Source: CAWAND01 sp963807065
Lineage (GTDB): Bacteria; Chloroflexota; Anaerolineae; Anaerolineales; E44-bin32
Reading direction: 5' to 3'
DNA: 64,000 bases
Assembly (NCBI GenBank): GCA_963807065.1
Contig: CAWDZQ010000002.1
Location: 62,001-126,000 of the forward strand
Part shown: one piece after another, positions 37,325-46,043 of the stretch
How positions within the stretch are numbered: the first letter of the stretch is position 1
Layout: each line of letters starts with the position of its first letter
Notes under the pieces: model-generated
Told to the model about the DNA's origin: nothing
Database searches by the model: none
What the model saw: only the letters and a program-made list of their open reading frames with translations
Position numbers and translations under genes: made by a program

Positions 37325-37610
37325 CGGCTCGCCGCTGTTGTACACCAGCCCCCAGCCTATAGTTCCGAGCCTAAGGCCACGGATCGGCCCGAGCGATTGC
37401 GGTCGGAGCCGTCACCACGCCCCGGGCGGTCAGCTGGATTTCTCAGACGGCTGCGCCTCCCTCCAGATGACACGTAGGCGAGCACTGAGCCCTGGACCAA
37501 CCCCCTGGCCCTTTTCCACACCGCGCTAGACGCTCGATGCTATTCGCTCAAAGCTGTACTACATATGGGATCATATGGGATCTGGAGAGGGGTTACATGC
37601 AACCCTGCCC

Positions 37611-39368
37611 CTAGGCCTCAAACGGCACCTCGACCACCATCGCCTTGATCTCGTCCTCGAGCGCAGTGATCTGGCCCGTAATCTCCGATGTGAGCTTGTC
37701 CAGAGCGACCACCCACTTGTCACTCTCGTGCCGCAGTTTGACTTCAGCTCCGCCGCTCTCGAGCGAGCGCTTGCTCACCGTGACCCGGATAGGGATTCCA
37801 ATCAGATCAGCATCGGCGAACTTCACCCCGGGGGTCTCATCGCGATCGTCAAACAGCACTTCGATCCCCACCGCCGTCAAAGCCTCCAACACCTCTTCAG
37901 CCGTCTGCTCTCCTCCTCGCAGGGCCAATAGGTGAACGTGGAAAGGTGCAATGGTGATTGGCCAGATAAGTCCCTGTTCGTCATGGTGCTCTTCCGCCAA
38001 ACAGGCAAGCAGGCGGCCGCTGCCAATGCCATATGACCCCATCACCACCGGATGCTCCTGCCCCTCTTGATCGAGGTAGGTGGCCCCCATACCGGCGCTG
38101 AAGCGCGTCCCTAGTTTGAAGATGTTTCCGGCCTCGACTCCTCGCACGGTTCGCAGTGCCGAGCCGCACTCAGGGCAACCAAAGCCCTCTTCCGCGGCGG
38201 CGATATCGGCCACAATATCCGCTTCGAAGTCTCGCCCATAGTTGACGTTCCGCAGGTGGTAGCCATTCTTGTTGGCGCCAGCGACCAGGTTGGGCGACTT
38301 CGTCACCAAATCGTCTACGACCACCACGGCGCCCTCGATCCCGATGGGCGAAGCGTAGCCGGGTACGGCACCAACCGCCTGAATCTCTTCGTCTTTGGCG
38401 GGATGCAGGTCCTTGGCGCCCAAGGCATTGAGCAGTTTGGTCTCGTTAAGATCCATGTCCCCGCGCAAGACGGCGAACACGAGACGTTCGATGTCTTCTT
38501 CAGCCTCGCTCTGGGTGGCAACCATGAAGACCGCCTTGGCGGTTCGGGCTTCGGGAATCTCAAGGTACTCCGCAAGCGCTGCGATCGTCTTGATGTCGGG
38601 GGTGGCCACTTCTTCGAGGGAACCAAGCGCTTCGTGCTCGGCATCCGGTTTTCGGAACCGAGCAATCTGTCGGTTGGCCGAGTACCCGCAGTTGTCGCAC
38701 AGCAGCAGCGTGTCCTCACCGACGGGTGTCAAGTACATGAACTCGTGGGCCTGGTATCCGCCCATCATCCCCACATCCGACTTCACCGAGATGACCGGCA
38801 AACTACAACGGTTGAAGATGTTGAAATATGCCTGAAAGTGCGCCCGATACTGCTGGTCGAGACCTGCATCGTCTACGTCCAAGCTGTAGCTATCCTTCAT
38901 TGTGAACTCGCGCACCCGGATCAGCCCGGCCCGGGGGCGCGGGTCATCCCGCCATTTGGTCTGAATATGGTAGATCAGCTGAGGCAGCTGACGGTAGGAC
39001 TTGATCTCCTTGCGGATCAGATCCGCCACCACCTCTTCATGGGTCATTGCCAACACCATGTCCCGGCCGGACCGGTCCTTGAGGCGCGTCAGCTCGGGTC
39101 CGATCTGATACCAGCGGCCGGTCTCCTGCCAGATGTCGGCTGGGTTCACCACGGGCATGGTGATCTCCTGCCCGCCGATGGCGTTGATCTCAATCCGCAT
39201 GATGTTTTCGATCTTGTCCAGCGATCGCCGGCCCAGGGGCAGGTAGCTGAAGATCCCGGCCGCCAGCTGGCGGATGAAACCGGCCCGAACCAGGAGCTCA
39301 TGGCTCGGGATTTCGGCATCCGAAGGCTTTTCCCTCAGGGTCTGGCTGAACAAATGACTCATTCTCAT
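37611..39368 (-). CDS. proS: Prolyl-tRNA synthetase, bacterial type with editing domain
   Basis: A 585-residue class II synthetase charging tRNA-Pro. It starts MRMSHLFSQTLREKPSDAEI; motif 2 is WRDDPRPRAGLIRVREFTMKDSYS and motif 3 includes GSYGIGSGRLLACLAEEH. Between motifs 2 and 3 lies the editing (INS) domain, residues about 230-390, ending KSPNLVAGANKNGYHLRNVN, which hydrolyses Ala-tRNA-Pro. The C-terminal anticodon-binding domain begins near TIAPFHVHLLAL. ATG at 39368 chosen because GGAGG lies 5 nt upstream; an earlier in-frame start lacks support. Confidence 0.94.
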   Translation of the reverse strand: MRMSHLFSQTLREKPSDAEIPSHELLVRAGFIRQLAAGIFSYLPLGRRSLDKIENIMRIEINAIGGQEITMPVVNPADIWQETGRWYQIGPELTRLKDRSGRDMVLAMTHEEVVADLIRKEIKSYRQLPQLIYHIQTKWRDDPRPRAGLIRVREFTMKDSYSLDVDDAGLDQQYRAHFQAYFNIFNRCSLPVISVKSDVGMMGGYQAHEFMYLTPVGEDTLLLCDNCGYSANRQIARFRKPDAEHEALGSLEEVATPDIKTIAALAEYLEIPEARTAKAVFMVATQSEAEEDIERLVFAVLRGDMDLNETKLLNALGAKDLHPAKDEEIQAVGAVPGYASPIGIEGAVVVVDDLVTKSPNLVAGANKNGYHLRNVNYGRDFEADIVADIAAAEEGFGCPECGSALRTVRGVEAGNIFKLGTRFSAGMGATYLDQEGQEHPVVMGSYGIGSGRLLACLAEEHHDEQGLIWPITIAPFHVHLLALRGGEQTAEEVLEALTAVGIEVLFDDRDETPGVKFADADLIGIPIRVTVSKRSLESGGAEVKLRHESDKWVVALDKLTSEITGQITALEDEIKAMVVEVPFEA

Positions 39369-39438
39369 ACCGGCCTCCTGTCGAACGTGCGGCACTGCAA
39401 GTTGCGGCTGGATGTCTGTCGGCGTCCATCAACAGAAA

Positions 39439-39458
39439 CGCCCCACAAATGTGGGGCG
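39439..39458 (-). terminator. Terminator-like hairpin in the proS leader
   Basis: CGCCCCAC/GTGGGGCG (8 bp, ATTT loop) is followed on the minus strand by TTTCTGTT. It lies about 70 nt before the proS start. The T-run is weak. A second stem, CGTCCCC/GGGGACG, lies about 80 nt further upstream. Attenuation is possible; I do not find a T-box consensus. Confidence 0.45.
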
Positions 39459-39649
39459 TGGGGACATCGCTAACGACTTGCGACGGTCAGGACAAGCCGA
39501 CCATCGGCGTGCGCCGTTCGACGTCCCCGCGCCTGGATGGGGACGGGGCCTGCGGTGGGGCTGGCAACACGTCGAACGATCTTTGAACGCACATGGGAAC
39601 AAGTTACCACTGATGCCAGCGCAGGTCAACACACAGTTGTGGCCGCTGA

Positions 39650-40432
39650 TCACCCGGGGGGAAGCTGGAGAATGTCCTCCCAGGCGATGACGCGCATCCG
39701 GCGCCAGACCTCGACCGGCTTGACCCGGTCGGCAAAGTCGATCCAGTCACGCTGAAGGCTGCGCCGCCAGGCGCGCTGGGGCGCAAACAACCAGAGGTGT
39801 AGGCTGCGGCCGGTGTCCGCAGCCAATCGAGTGCCCAGGCGCAGGGTGCGCGCCAGCTGATAATGGCGGTTGCAGGCCGCTTGGGGCGCGTCTGACGTCG
39901 GACGCAGGATGTCCAAGTCGTGATCGAACCGCGCCTCGTTCACTTCCCAGTAGCGGCAAGCCGCGAGCCCTTCCTCATCCGGGGCATGAACCTCCGGGCA
40001 TCGGCCCGCGCCGTAACGGCTGCAACGACCCAGCCCGCTCGTATGCTTGGCCTCGATCACGACCAACTGACGATCACCCGCCAGGAACAGGTCGACCTCA
40101 GTCCGCGGCCCCGAACCTTCGACCGCATCTAGGGCAGGCTCCAGCCCGGGTAGGCGCTCGCCGTCGACCCCGTACCCCCAGAAATAGGGACGCAGGCCTT
40201 CGTCGGAGAAGCCCACCTCTCGCGTCCCCCAGAGCGGCCGGATGGCCATGAAATCAGACAGGGGTCGCGTAGGCCACAAACGTGGATAGAGGCTGTTCCA
40301 GAGCAGCGCGTTTTCGGAATTCGGATGGCGCGTGTTGGCCAGGATGGTTTCGGGGAGCACGTCAAAGATCGGCTCGCCGGCACCCTGCAGCCAGCGCTGC
40401 GGACGCGGTCGTCCGCTTTGGACAGGAGACAT
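39650..40432 (-). CDS. Uncharacterised protein with PD-(D/E)XK nuclease-like motif
   Basis: About 260 residues. The middle holds SGPRTEVDLFLAGDRQLVVIEAKH (residues about 105-128), an Asp followed by a hydrophobic strand and ExK, the pattern of the PD-(D/E)XK nuclease fold. Four Cys/His-bearing segments follow (GRCSRYGAGRC, EEGLAACRYWEVNEARFDHD). The rest, rich in Trp and Arg, matches no family I know. ATG at 40432 chosen because upstream sequence overlaps rpiB in another frame. It lies 43 nt after rpiB and may share its transcript. Nuclease activity is inference. Confidence 0.65.
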   Translation of the reverse strand: MSPVQSGRPRPQRWLQGAGEPIFDVLPETILANTRHPNSENALLWNSLYPRLWPTRPLSDFMAIRPLWGTREVGFSDEGLRPYFWGYGVDGERLPGLEPALDAVEGSGPRTEVDLFLAGDRQLVVIEAKHTSGLGRCSRYGAGRCPEVHAPDEEGLAACRYWEVNEARFDHDLDILRPTSDAPQAACNRHYQLARTLRLGTRLAADTGRSLHLWLFAPQRAWRRSLQRDWIDFADRVKPVEVWRRMRVIAWEDILQLPPG

Positions 40433-40475
40433 CAGGTGGACCTTGTGGAAACCGTCGGCCCCGCCAGCCGGCCGG

Positions 40476-40922
40476 TCAGCCTGTTTGCTCGAGGGCGTCG
40501 ATCTTGGCCAGGCGTCGGAGGTGGCGGGCCTCGCCGCTGAACTCGGCCGCCAGAAACGTCTGGACCAGTTCCCGGGCCAGCGCTGGGCCAATGATGCGAG
40601 CCCCCAAGGCGAGCACATTCACATTGTCGTGTTCCACGGATTGGTGGGCCGAATACGTATCATGGCACAGACCGGCACGGATGCCCTTGAGCTTGTTGGC
40701 GGCCACGGCCGCACCTACTCCGGATCCGCATAAGAGGATTCCCCGCTCGACCTGACCCGCCTGAATGGCTCGGCCAATCTTCTCGGCATAATCAGGATAG
40801 TCCACCGGGTCGGTCGAGTCGGTGCCCAAGTCGAACGCTTCATGGCCCTGAGCCACGACGATCTCAATCATTTCGTCCTTAAGCGGGAAACCTGCATGAT
40901 CGGCGGCGACGGCGATCCTCAT
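40476..40922 (-). CDS. rpiB: Ribose-5-phosphate isomerase B
   Basis: A 148-residue RpiB, which interconverts ribose 5-phosphate and ribulose 5-phosphate. Family blocks: MRIAVAADHAGFPLKDEM, VDYPDYAEKIGRAI and the active-site GILLCGSGVGAAVAANK with the catalytic Cys, plus the ARIIGPALARELVQTFL end. It overlaps the tkt stop-start by 4 nt (ATGA), linking two non-oxidative pentose phosphate enzymes. Confidence 0.93.
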   Translation of the reverse strand: MRIAVAADHAGFPLKDEMIEIVVAQGHEAFDLGTDSTDPVDYPDYAEKIGRAIQAGQVERGILLCGSGVGAAVAANKLKGIRAGLCHDTYSAHQSVEHDNVNVLALGARIIGPALARELVQTFLAAEFSGEARHLRRLAKIDALEQTG

Positions 40923-42949
40923 GCCCCGGCCTCCATCGGCTGGGTTTGCTCAAGCACCTCTTTGGCCTTTTCGGCCACCTTGGCCGCGGTTAACCCGCGG
41001 TCCTCGTAGATCTGCTCGTAGGGCGCCGACTCACCGAACCAGTGCAGGCCCACCACCGCCCCCTCGTCCCCGACCCAACGCTCCCACCCCATGCTGACAG
41101 CCGCTTCAACCGCTACACGCGCCGGGATGTCGCCTGGCAGGACTTGCTGGCGATAGGACTCGGGCTGCTTTTCGAAGAGCTCCCACGACGGCATCGAAAC
41201 CACACGGGTCGGAATTCCGTCGGCAGCCAGGAGCTTGCCGGCTTCCACCGCCAGCTGCACCTCGGAACCGGTCCCGATCAGAATCACCTGGGGCTGGGCG
41301 TCTCCCAAATCAGCCATTACGTACGCGCCCTTGTGCAGATTCTCCGCCGGAGCAAACTCGCTTCGGTCGTAGGTAGGCACGCCTTGCCGGGTAAGGACCA
41401 GCGCTGTCGGGCCCTCCCGCCAGCGAAGGGCAGCCAGCCAGGCCTGGGCGGTCTCGTTGGCGTCGGCCGGCCGGATGGTGGTCATGTTGGGAATTGCCCT
41501 CAACGATGCCAGCTGCTCAACGGGTTGATGGGTTGGGCCGTCTTCACCAAGACCGATCGAGTCGTGGGTGAAGATGTAGATGGGACCAATCTTCATCATC
41601 GCCGCCAACCGGATGGTGGGGCGCATGTAGTCCGAGAAGATCAGGAATGTCCCACCGTAGGGGATGAGCCCTCCATAAAGAGCCATGCCATTGAGGGCAC
41701 CGCCCATAGCATGCTCGCGAACGCCAAAGTGAAGATAACGCGCTTCCCAATCGTCGGAGGTGAATCCCGGCTCGCCTTTGACATCGGTCTTGTTGGAACC
41801 GGTCAGATCGGCCGAGCCGCCGATGAGCTCGGGGATGGCCTTGGCGGTGGCGTTCAGGGTCTTGCCAAACGACGCCCGGGTGGCCATGCCCTTGCTGTCC
41901 GGCTCAAATCTCGGCAGCAGGTCTTCCAACCCATCCGGCAGTCTCCCTTCCAGCGTCCGATCGAGCTGGGCCGACAGATCCGGAAAGGCGTCAGCATAGC
42001 CCCGGCGCATGTCCGCCCACTGGTTGCGGCGTTCGGCGCCGCGCTTGCCGGCAGCCTGGAAGTGCTGGCGCACATCATCCGGGACCAGGAATCGGGGCTG
42101 CTTCGGCCAGCCGAGGTTGCCCTTGGCCCCATCAAGTTCCTCGTCACCGGGCGGTTCACCGTGGGCAGCGGACGTGTCCTGCTTGGTCGGAAGGCCAAAC
42201 CCGATGTGGGTCCGGGCGACAATGATCGAAGGCCGGGGGTCGTTCTCGGCAGCCGTCAACGCCTTGTCCACCGCCTCAACATCGTTGCCGTCATCGACGG
42301 TTTGGACGTGCCACTGGTAGGCTGCGAATCGGGCTGCCCGGTCCTCCGTGAAGGCCAGATTGGTGTTCCCATCAATCGTGATGTGGTTGTTGTCGTAGAT
42401 GAAGATAAGGCTTCCCAGCTTGAGATGACCCGCCAGGCTGGCTGCCTCACTCGAGATCCCCTCCATCAAGTCTCCATCCGACACGATGACATAGATGCGG
42501 TGGTCAAACAGCGGATATCGCTCCCGGTTGTACAACCCAGCCATGTGCTCACGTGCGATGGCCATCCCGACCGCATTGCCGAAACCCTGACCGAGCGGCC
42601 CGGTCGTGGTTTCGATCCCCGGCGCCGCCCAGTATTCGGGATGACCGGCGGTCACGCTGTGCAGCTGGCGAAACTGCTTGATTTGGTCCATCGGCAAGTC
42701 GAACCCGGTCAGGTGGAGCAGGGAATAGAGCAGCATGGAACCGTGACCAGCCGAGAGAACAAAGCGGTCGCGGTTGGGCCACTTGGGATGTGTGGGGTCA
42801 AAGCGCAGGTGACGCGTCCACAGAACGTAGGCCAGCGCAGCATCCCCCATCGGCAGGCCGGGGTGGCCGGAATTCGCCTTTTGCACTGCATCGGCTGAGA
42901 GAAATCGGATGGTGTTGATCGCGCGTTGAATGAGGTCTTGATCGGTCAT
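40919..42949 (-). CDS. tkt: Transketolase
   Basis: A 676-residue thiamine-diphosphate enzyme that moves two-carbon units in the pentose phosphate pathway. Visible: SADAVQKANSGHPGLPMG at the N-terminus, the TPP motif VSDGDLMEGISSEAASLAGH ending near YDNNHITIDG, and the pyrimidine-domain block RYLHFGVREHAMGGALNGMAL and FTHDSIGLGEDGPTHQPVEQ. Full length. It is transcribed with rpiB. Its leader carries a two-part hairpin at 42979-43020. Confidence 0.94.
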   Translation of the reverse strand: MTDQDLIQRAINTIRFLSADAVQKANSGHPGLPMGDAALAYVLWTRHLRFDPTHPKWPNRDRFVLSAGHGSMLLYSLLHLTGFDLPMDQIKQFRQLHSVTAGHPEYWAAPGIETTTGPLGQGFGNAVGMAIAREHMAGLYNRERYPLFDHRIYVIVSDGDLMEGISSEAASLAGHLKLGSLIFIYDNNHITIDGNTNLAFTEDRAARFAAYQWHVQTVDDGNDVEAVDKALTAAENDPRPSIIVARTHIGFGLPTKQDTSAAHGEPPGDEELDGAKGNLGWPKQPRFLVPDDVRQHFQAAGKRGAERRNQWADMRRGYADAFPDLSAQLDRTLEGRLPDGLEDLLPRFEPDSKGMATRASFGKTLNATAKAIPELIGGSADLTGSNKTDVKGEPGFTSDDWEARYLHFGVREHAMGGALNGMALYGGLIPYGGTFLIFSDYMRPTIRLAAMMKIGPIYIFTHDSIGLGEDGPTHQPVEQLASLRAIPNMTTIRPADANETAQAWLAALRWREGPTALVLTRQGVPTYDRSEFAPAENLHKGAYVMADLGDAQPQVILIGTGSEVQLAVEAGKLLAADGIPTRVVSMPSWELFEKQPESYRQQVLPGDIPARVAVEAAVSMGWERWVGDEGAVVGLHWFGESAPYEQIYEDRGLTAAKVAEKAKEVLEQTQPMEAGA

Positions 42950-42978
42950 GTCACGCTCCAGGTGCGGTTTCGAGCGAC

Positions 42979-43020
42979 GTTTGGGGCCGCGGGCAAGGCC
43001 TTCCCGCGTTCACCCCAAAC
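42979..43020 (-). other. Long-range hairpin in the tkt leader
   Basis: GTTTGGGG pairs with CCCCAAAC (8 bp) around an inner GCGGG/CCCGC stem. On the minus strand it is followed by GTCGCTCG, no T-run, and ends 29 nt before the tkt start. Possible mRNA-stability or regulatory element. Confidence 0.45.
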
Positions 43021-43097
43021 TTCGAATTCATCTTATCACGCTGATCATATCCGACCTTCGGGGGGGGCAACGCTGGCTGCGCCTGCCGGCCGCCACT

Positions 43098-43754
43098 TCA
43101 TCCCGAATGGAGCCAGGCTTTGAGGGCGCGGAGGCACTCGACGCCAACCTTGTGGCCGGTATCCGATTCGCAGTAATCGACCCGGGCCCCGGCAGCGCGC
43201 AGACGCTCGACATCACGGCGAGCACGCGCCACGGGGACCCGGTCATCCCGGCTACCGTGGCTCCAAAAGATCGGCAGTCCGTCGAGCCGGCCCAGGTCGC
43301 CCTCTGGCAGGTAGGCGGCCAGGGCCGCCAGACCGCCCGGCTCGATGTCGCCGAGGCACGCCAGCGCAAACGCCAACGCCGAGCCCTGACTGAACCCGAG
43401 CAGATACGTGTCCCTCAAATCTAGGCCGTGCAGGCGCACCAGACCGGTCAGCCACTGCGAGATCGCCTGGCGTGCCGGATCGAAATCGTGCAGGCTGCCC
43501 CCGGGGCCTGGGTTTCCATCTACCCAGGAGAAACCGCCGCCCTCTGCCGGAAACAAGCCCCGGGGCGCAGCCACGAGCCCTCCTTCCGGCAGGGCTGACT
43601 GGATGACCCACAGCACGTCTTCATCGCCGCCAAAACCGTGCAGGAGAAGAAATGAGGGACTTCCGGGAACACTACGAGGCCGAAGCCGGTAGGTCAGGCC
43701 GGAGGAAGGATCCTCCACAAGGTCGGGGACGCCCAGCCCCGAACCGCTAGTCAC
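43098..43754 (-). CDS. Alpha/beta-hydrolase, phospholipase/carboxylesterase type
   Basis: A 218-residue hydrolase of the YpfH/carboxylesterase group. The nucleophile elbow is LLGFSQGSALAFALA (Ser near residue 124), the acid is the Asp in FWSHGSRDDRVPV and the His is in ESDTGHKVGVECL. The oxyanion segment is LLLHGFGGDEDVLW. Substrate unknown. GTG start, overlapping the preceding gene by 8 nt, so they are probably co-translated. Confidence 0.86.
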   Translation of the reverse strand: MTSGSGLGVPDLVEDPSSGLTYRLRPRSVPGSPSFLLLHGFGGDEDVLWVIQSALPEGGLVAAPRGLFPAEGGGFSWVDGNPGPGGSLHDFDPARQAISQWLTGLVRLHGLDLRDTYLLGFSQGSALAFALACLGDIEPGGLAALAAYLPEGDLGRLDGLPIFWSHGSRDDRVPVARARRDVERLRAAGARVDYCESDTGHKVGVECLRALKAWLHSG

Positions 43755-44115
43755 GCAAATCTTCCATCAGGCCCCCCGCCAGCTCAGGCAGGCAGCCGCC
43801 GATGATGACGTCAGCATCGTGTAGGGGGTCTTGACCGTGAGGTAGGGTGTGATCTGGGGTGACATGGACTGTGAGTCGGCGAGCCGCTTGGCGCAGAGAC
43901 TCGGCAGCCGCCGGGTCAACCGACAACCGCACAAGCAGGCGAAGCGCATTGCGAGTCCCCGGATCCTGCCCGCCCCTCCGGAAGCTCAAACCCACCGCCC
44001 AACCCGCTGCCCGACGGGCGTGGACACGCGCCCGACCTTCCTGACCTGAGCGTCGGGCCTTCACGGCCAGCTGGCATTCGGCGATGATCGCTGCGGATTC
44101 TCTGTTTTCGGACAT
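43747..44115 (-). CDS. Hypothetical protein
   Basis: A 122-residue protein rich in Arg and Ala with no recognised family. Residues 1-50 look helical (ESAAIIAECQLAVKARRSGQ then RVHARRAAGWAVGLSFRR). The C-terminal half contains LTVHVTPDHTLPHGQDPLHD and ADVIIGGCLPELAGGL. No signal peptide or membrane helix. It overlaps the esterase by 8 nt, which supports it as a real gene. The ATG at 44115 has no Shine-Dalgarno but has a TAACAT 7 nt upstream. Confidence 0.65.
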   Translation of the reverse strand: MSENRESAAIIAECQLAVKARRSGQEGRARVHARRAAGWAVGLSFRRGGQDPGTRNALRLLVRLSVDPAAAESLRQAARRLTVHVTPDHTLPHGQDPLHDADVIIGGCLPELAGGLMEDLRD

Positions 44116-44122
44116 AGTGGGG

Positions 44123-44128
44123 ATGTTA
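44123..44128 (-). promoter_or_regulatory. Possible -10 box for a leaderless start
   Basis: TAACAT (4 of 6 to consensus) on the minus strand ends 7 nt before the ATG at 44115; no ribosome binding site lies between. It directly follows the preceding terminator hairpin. Weak on its own, listed because of the same spacing at other genes here. Confidence 0.35.
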
Positions 44129-44130
44129 AC

Positions 44131-44154
44131 ACAAGACCGGGCACGTTCGCCCGG
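44131..44154 (-). terminator. Candidate terminator of the sigma/anti-sigma operon
   Basis: CCGGGC/GCCCGG (6 bp, 6-nt loop) followed on the minus strand by TCTTGTGTT, about 60 nt after the anti-sigma stop. Stem and T-run are modest. Confidence 0.45.
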
Positions 44155-44214
44155 CCTGAAGGGTATCAGGTAAATTGGCCGCCGGTTGTGACCCGAGGGG
44201 CTTCGGGAAATTGC

Positions 44215-45213
44215 CTAGTGATTTCCCCGAGAATCGCCGGATCCCCCGCCTTTGTTCTGGCCGGGGGGATCGCCCTTAGGACCCGGGGTGTGATTGGTCG
44301 AGGGACCGTTGCCGTTGCCCGGCGATCCATTCTTGCCGGGCGGCCCTCCTGGGGGCCCCGGCGTGTGATCTGCAGAAGGTCCTTTACCCTGGTTCCCGTT
44401 GCCGGATCCATCATCGGCGGAAGGAGTTTTCTTGACCCGACCCGGGGCCAGTTGACCAGGATTCATCCCCTGCTCAAGCGCGTCGATCACATCCAGCCCA
44501 TGGTGAGATTTGGAGATTGCTGTCTCCAGGCCGGCGCGAGCTCGCTCCGGCGCCGAAGTCAGCAGCATCTGCAGGACACCCAGGTGGTGCAGTAGGTTCG
44601 CCCGCGTCTGTTCAAGGGTAGGCCCATCCTGGGCGCCAGCTGCCTGTTCCAGTTCGTTCAGAGTGTGGCTGTAACTGTCGACGGCAGCCGGAAGATCACC
44701 CTCCCTGTCAACTTGCAACAAGGTTTGAATTTCTGACAGACGCTCATCGGCCAAGCCTCGCAGGAAGGCACCGCGTGCTTCAGGGGAGAAAGTCAGTGCG
44801 AGCCGGGCCGATTCGAGCCCCAGCTTTACCCCGTACAGGCCGTCCCCGGGAAGCGAGCCGCCGGCGGCATAGGCGACGCCGGTGCCGCTGGCCAGGATGG
44901 CAAAGACCAGGAACAGGCTCACCATGGCAAAGGCGAGGCGGCGGAGATGGGTTGGCCGTCGGGCCTGCGGCATGCTTCGCGAGGCCGGCCTCCGAATGGC
45001 ACCTACACGGTTCAATACGCGGGTACGGGTGCGGTCCACCGCAGCTCGGCCCGGGGAGGCAGGCGCAAGGCCCTTTTCGAGGACGGAAGCCAGCGCCAGC
45101 AACTCGTTGATTTCGGGTTGACCAGCTGCGACGTCGAGCGGCGCGCCCTGATCCCGGCTTTCCCGGGCAGTCAACGCGTCATCCAACATCCTGGCCGCTC
45201 GCAGCTCATCCAT
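44215..45213 (-). CDS. Membrane-anchored anti-sigma-like protein, DUF5667 type, with Gly/Pro-rich repeats
   Basis: A 332-residue protein. The N-terminal ~90 residues are cytoplasmic and Arg-rich. One membrane helix follows (LAFAMVSLFLVFAILASGTG, residues about 92-111), then the DUF5667 segment (GDGLYGVKLGLESARLALTF and LADERLSEIQTLL) outside. Residues about 265-332 are low-complexity Gly/Pro/Asn with two copies of GPSxxHTPGPxGxPPGxN. It overlaps the ECF sigma gene by 8 nt, the usual sigma/anti-sigma layout, so it probably holds that sigma factor at the membrane. Confidence 0.82.
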   Translation of the reverse strand: MDELRAARMLDDALTARESRDQGAPLDVAAGQPEINELLALASVLEKGLAPASPGRAAVDRTRTRVLNRVGAIRRPASRSMPQARRPTHLRRLAFAMVSLFLVFAILASGTGVAYAAGGSLPGDGLYGVKLGLESARLALTFSPEARGAFLRGLADERLSEIQTLLQVDREGDLPAAVDSYSHTLNELEQAAGAQDGPTLEQTRANLLHHLGVLQMLLTSAPERARAGLETAISKSHHGLDVIDALEQGMNPGQLAPGRVKKTPSADDGSGNGNQGKGPSADHTPGPPGGPPGKNGSPGNGNGPSTNHTPGPKGDPPGQNKGGGSGDSRGNH

Positions 45214-45772
45214 CTCGAAGCTCTATCTCCAGCCCCTGGCGAAGTGCCTTCAAAGCCCGGTGGAGCAGGACTCTGGCGGCGCCTTCGCTTCTATCCATCC
45301 ACTCAGCTGCAGTGCTGGTGGGCAGATCCAACAGCACTCTCAGCCGAATGATCTCCTGATAATCATCCGGAAGCTCAACCATAGCTTTGTTGATCCGGAT
45401 GACATCCTCTTGTTCGCTCAACCTCTGCTCGAGACCCGGACCTTCAGATTCAAGCGGTTCGCTTGCGTCCAGCGGCTGGTCGGAGCCTGCCTGCCGATAA
45501 TGGTCCACAAGCAGATTGCGGGCCACCTGGTACAGGAAGGCCGAGTATGCCCAGCCCCGCTCCTCGTAGGTCTCCAGCAACTCGTACGACCTGACAAAGA
45601 TGTTCTCGGTCAAATCTTCTGCATCCCGATCGTCCGAAACTCGGCTGCGCACGTAGCGGTAGATTTGATCGACGTAGCGCTCGTACAATTGCCCGAAGCA
45701 TTCCGTGTCCCCACGCTTTGCGCGTGTGATCAGGTCTGCATCCGGCAATTGGCTCAGGTCAACTTCATTCAT
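45206..45772 (-). CDS. ECF-type RNA polymerase sigma factor
   Basis: A 188-residue sigma-70 of the ECF group. Region 2 is LITRAKRGDTECFGQLYERYVDQIYRYVRSR with the core-binding helix and DAEDLTENIFVRSYELLETY; region 4 is MVELPDDYQEIIRLRVLLDLPTSTAAEWM, then SEGAARVLLHRALKALRQ as the helix-turn-helix. No region 1 or 3. Its product would direct a small regulon; the signal is not evident. It is followed by its putative anti-sigma factor. Confidence 0.9.
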   Translation of the reverse strand: MNEVDLSQLPDADLITRAKRGDTECFGQLYERYVDQIYRYVRSRVSDDRDAEDLTENIFVRSYELLETYEERGWAYSAFLYQVARNLLVDHYRQAGSDQPLDASEPLESEGPGLEQRLSEQEDVIRINKAMVELPDDYQEIIRLRVLLDLPTSTAAEWMDRSEGAARVLLHRALKALRQGLEIELRDG

Positions 45773-45980
45773 GAGAACGATGCCTGGTCCCGTTCGTTAC
45801 AGCGTCCATCGAAGCAGGATAGCACATTGGCGGCGCTTGATGGAATGGGAGAGATGGTGGGGACCCGGAGCCGGACGGACAGGACACAGCAGCCGTGCCG
45901 CGGAGACACGCGATGCACAACCCAGCTCACGGGCCGAACCCTCCGGGGAGGTTGACCTGATGATGCAGCCCGAAGCCCAT

Positions 45981-46016
45981 GCCCAGCGCCCGGCGGAGAC
46001 CCGTCGGGCGCTGGGC
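45981..46016 (-). terminator. Strong hairpin downstream of cydB
   Basis: A perfect 12-bp stem GCCCAGCGCCCG/CGGGCGCTGGGC with a 12-nt loop, 28 nt after the cydB stop. There is no T-run on the minus strand, so termination without a factor is uncertain. Confidence 0.5.
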
Positions 46017-46043
46017 AGTCAGGCTGAGAGATGACCCGCAGGG

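Noticed and set aside
39375..39640. T-box riboswitch upstream of proS
   Set aside because: The conserved AGGGTGGNACCGCG element is not found; only scattered similarity (ACCGC, CGTCCCC).
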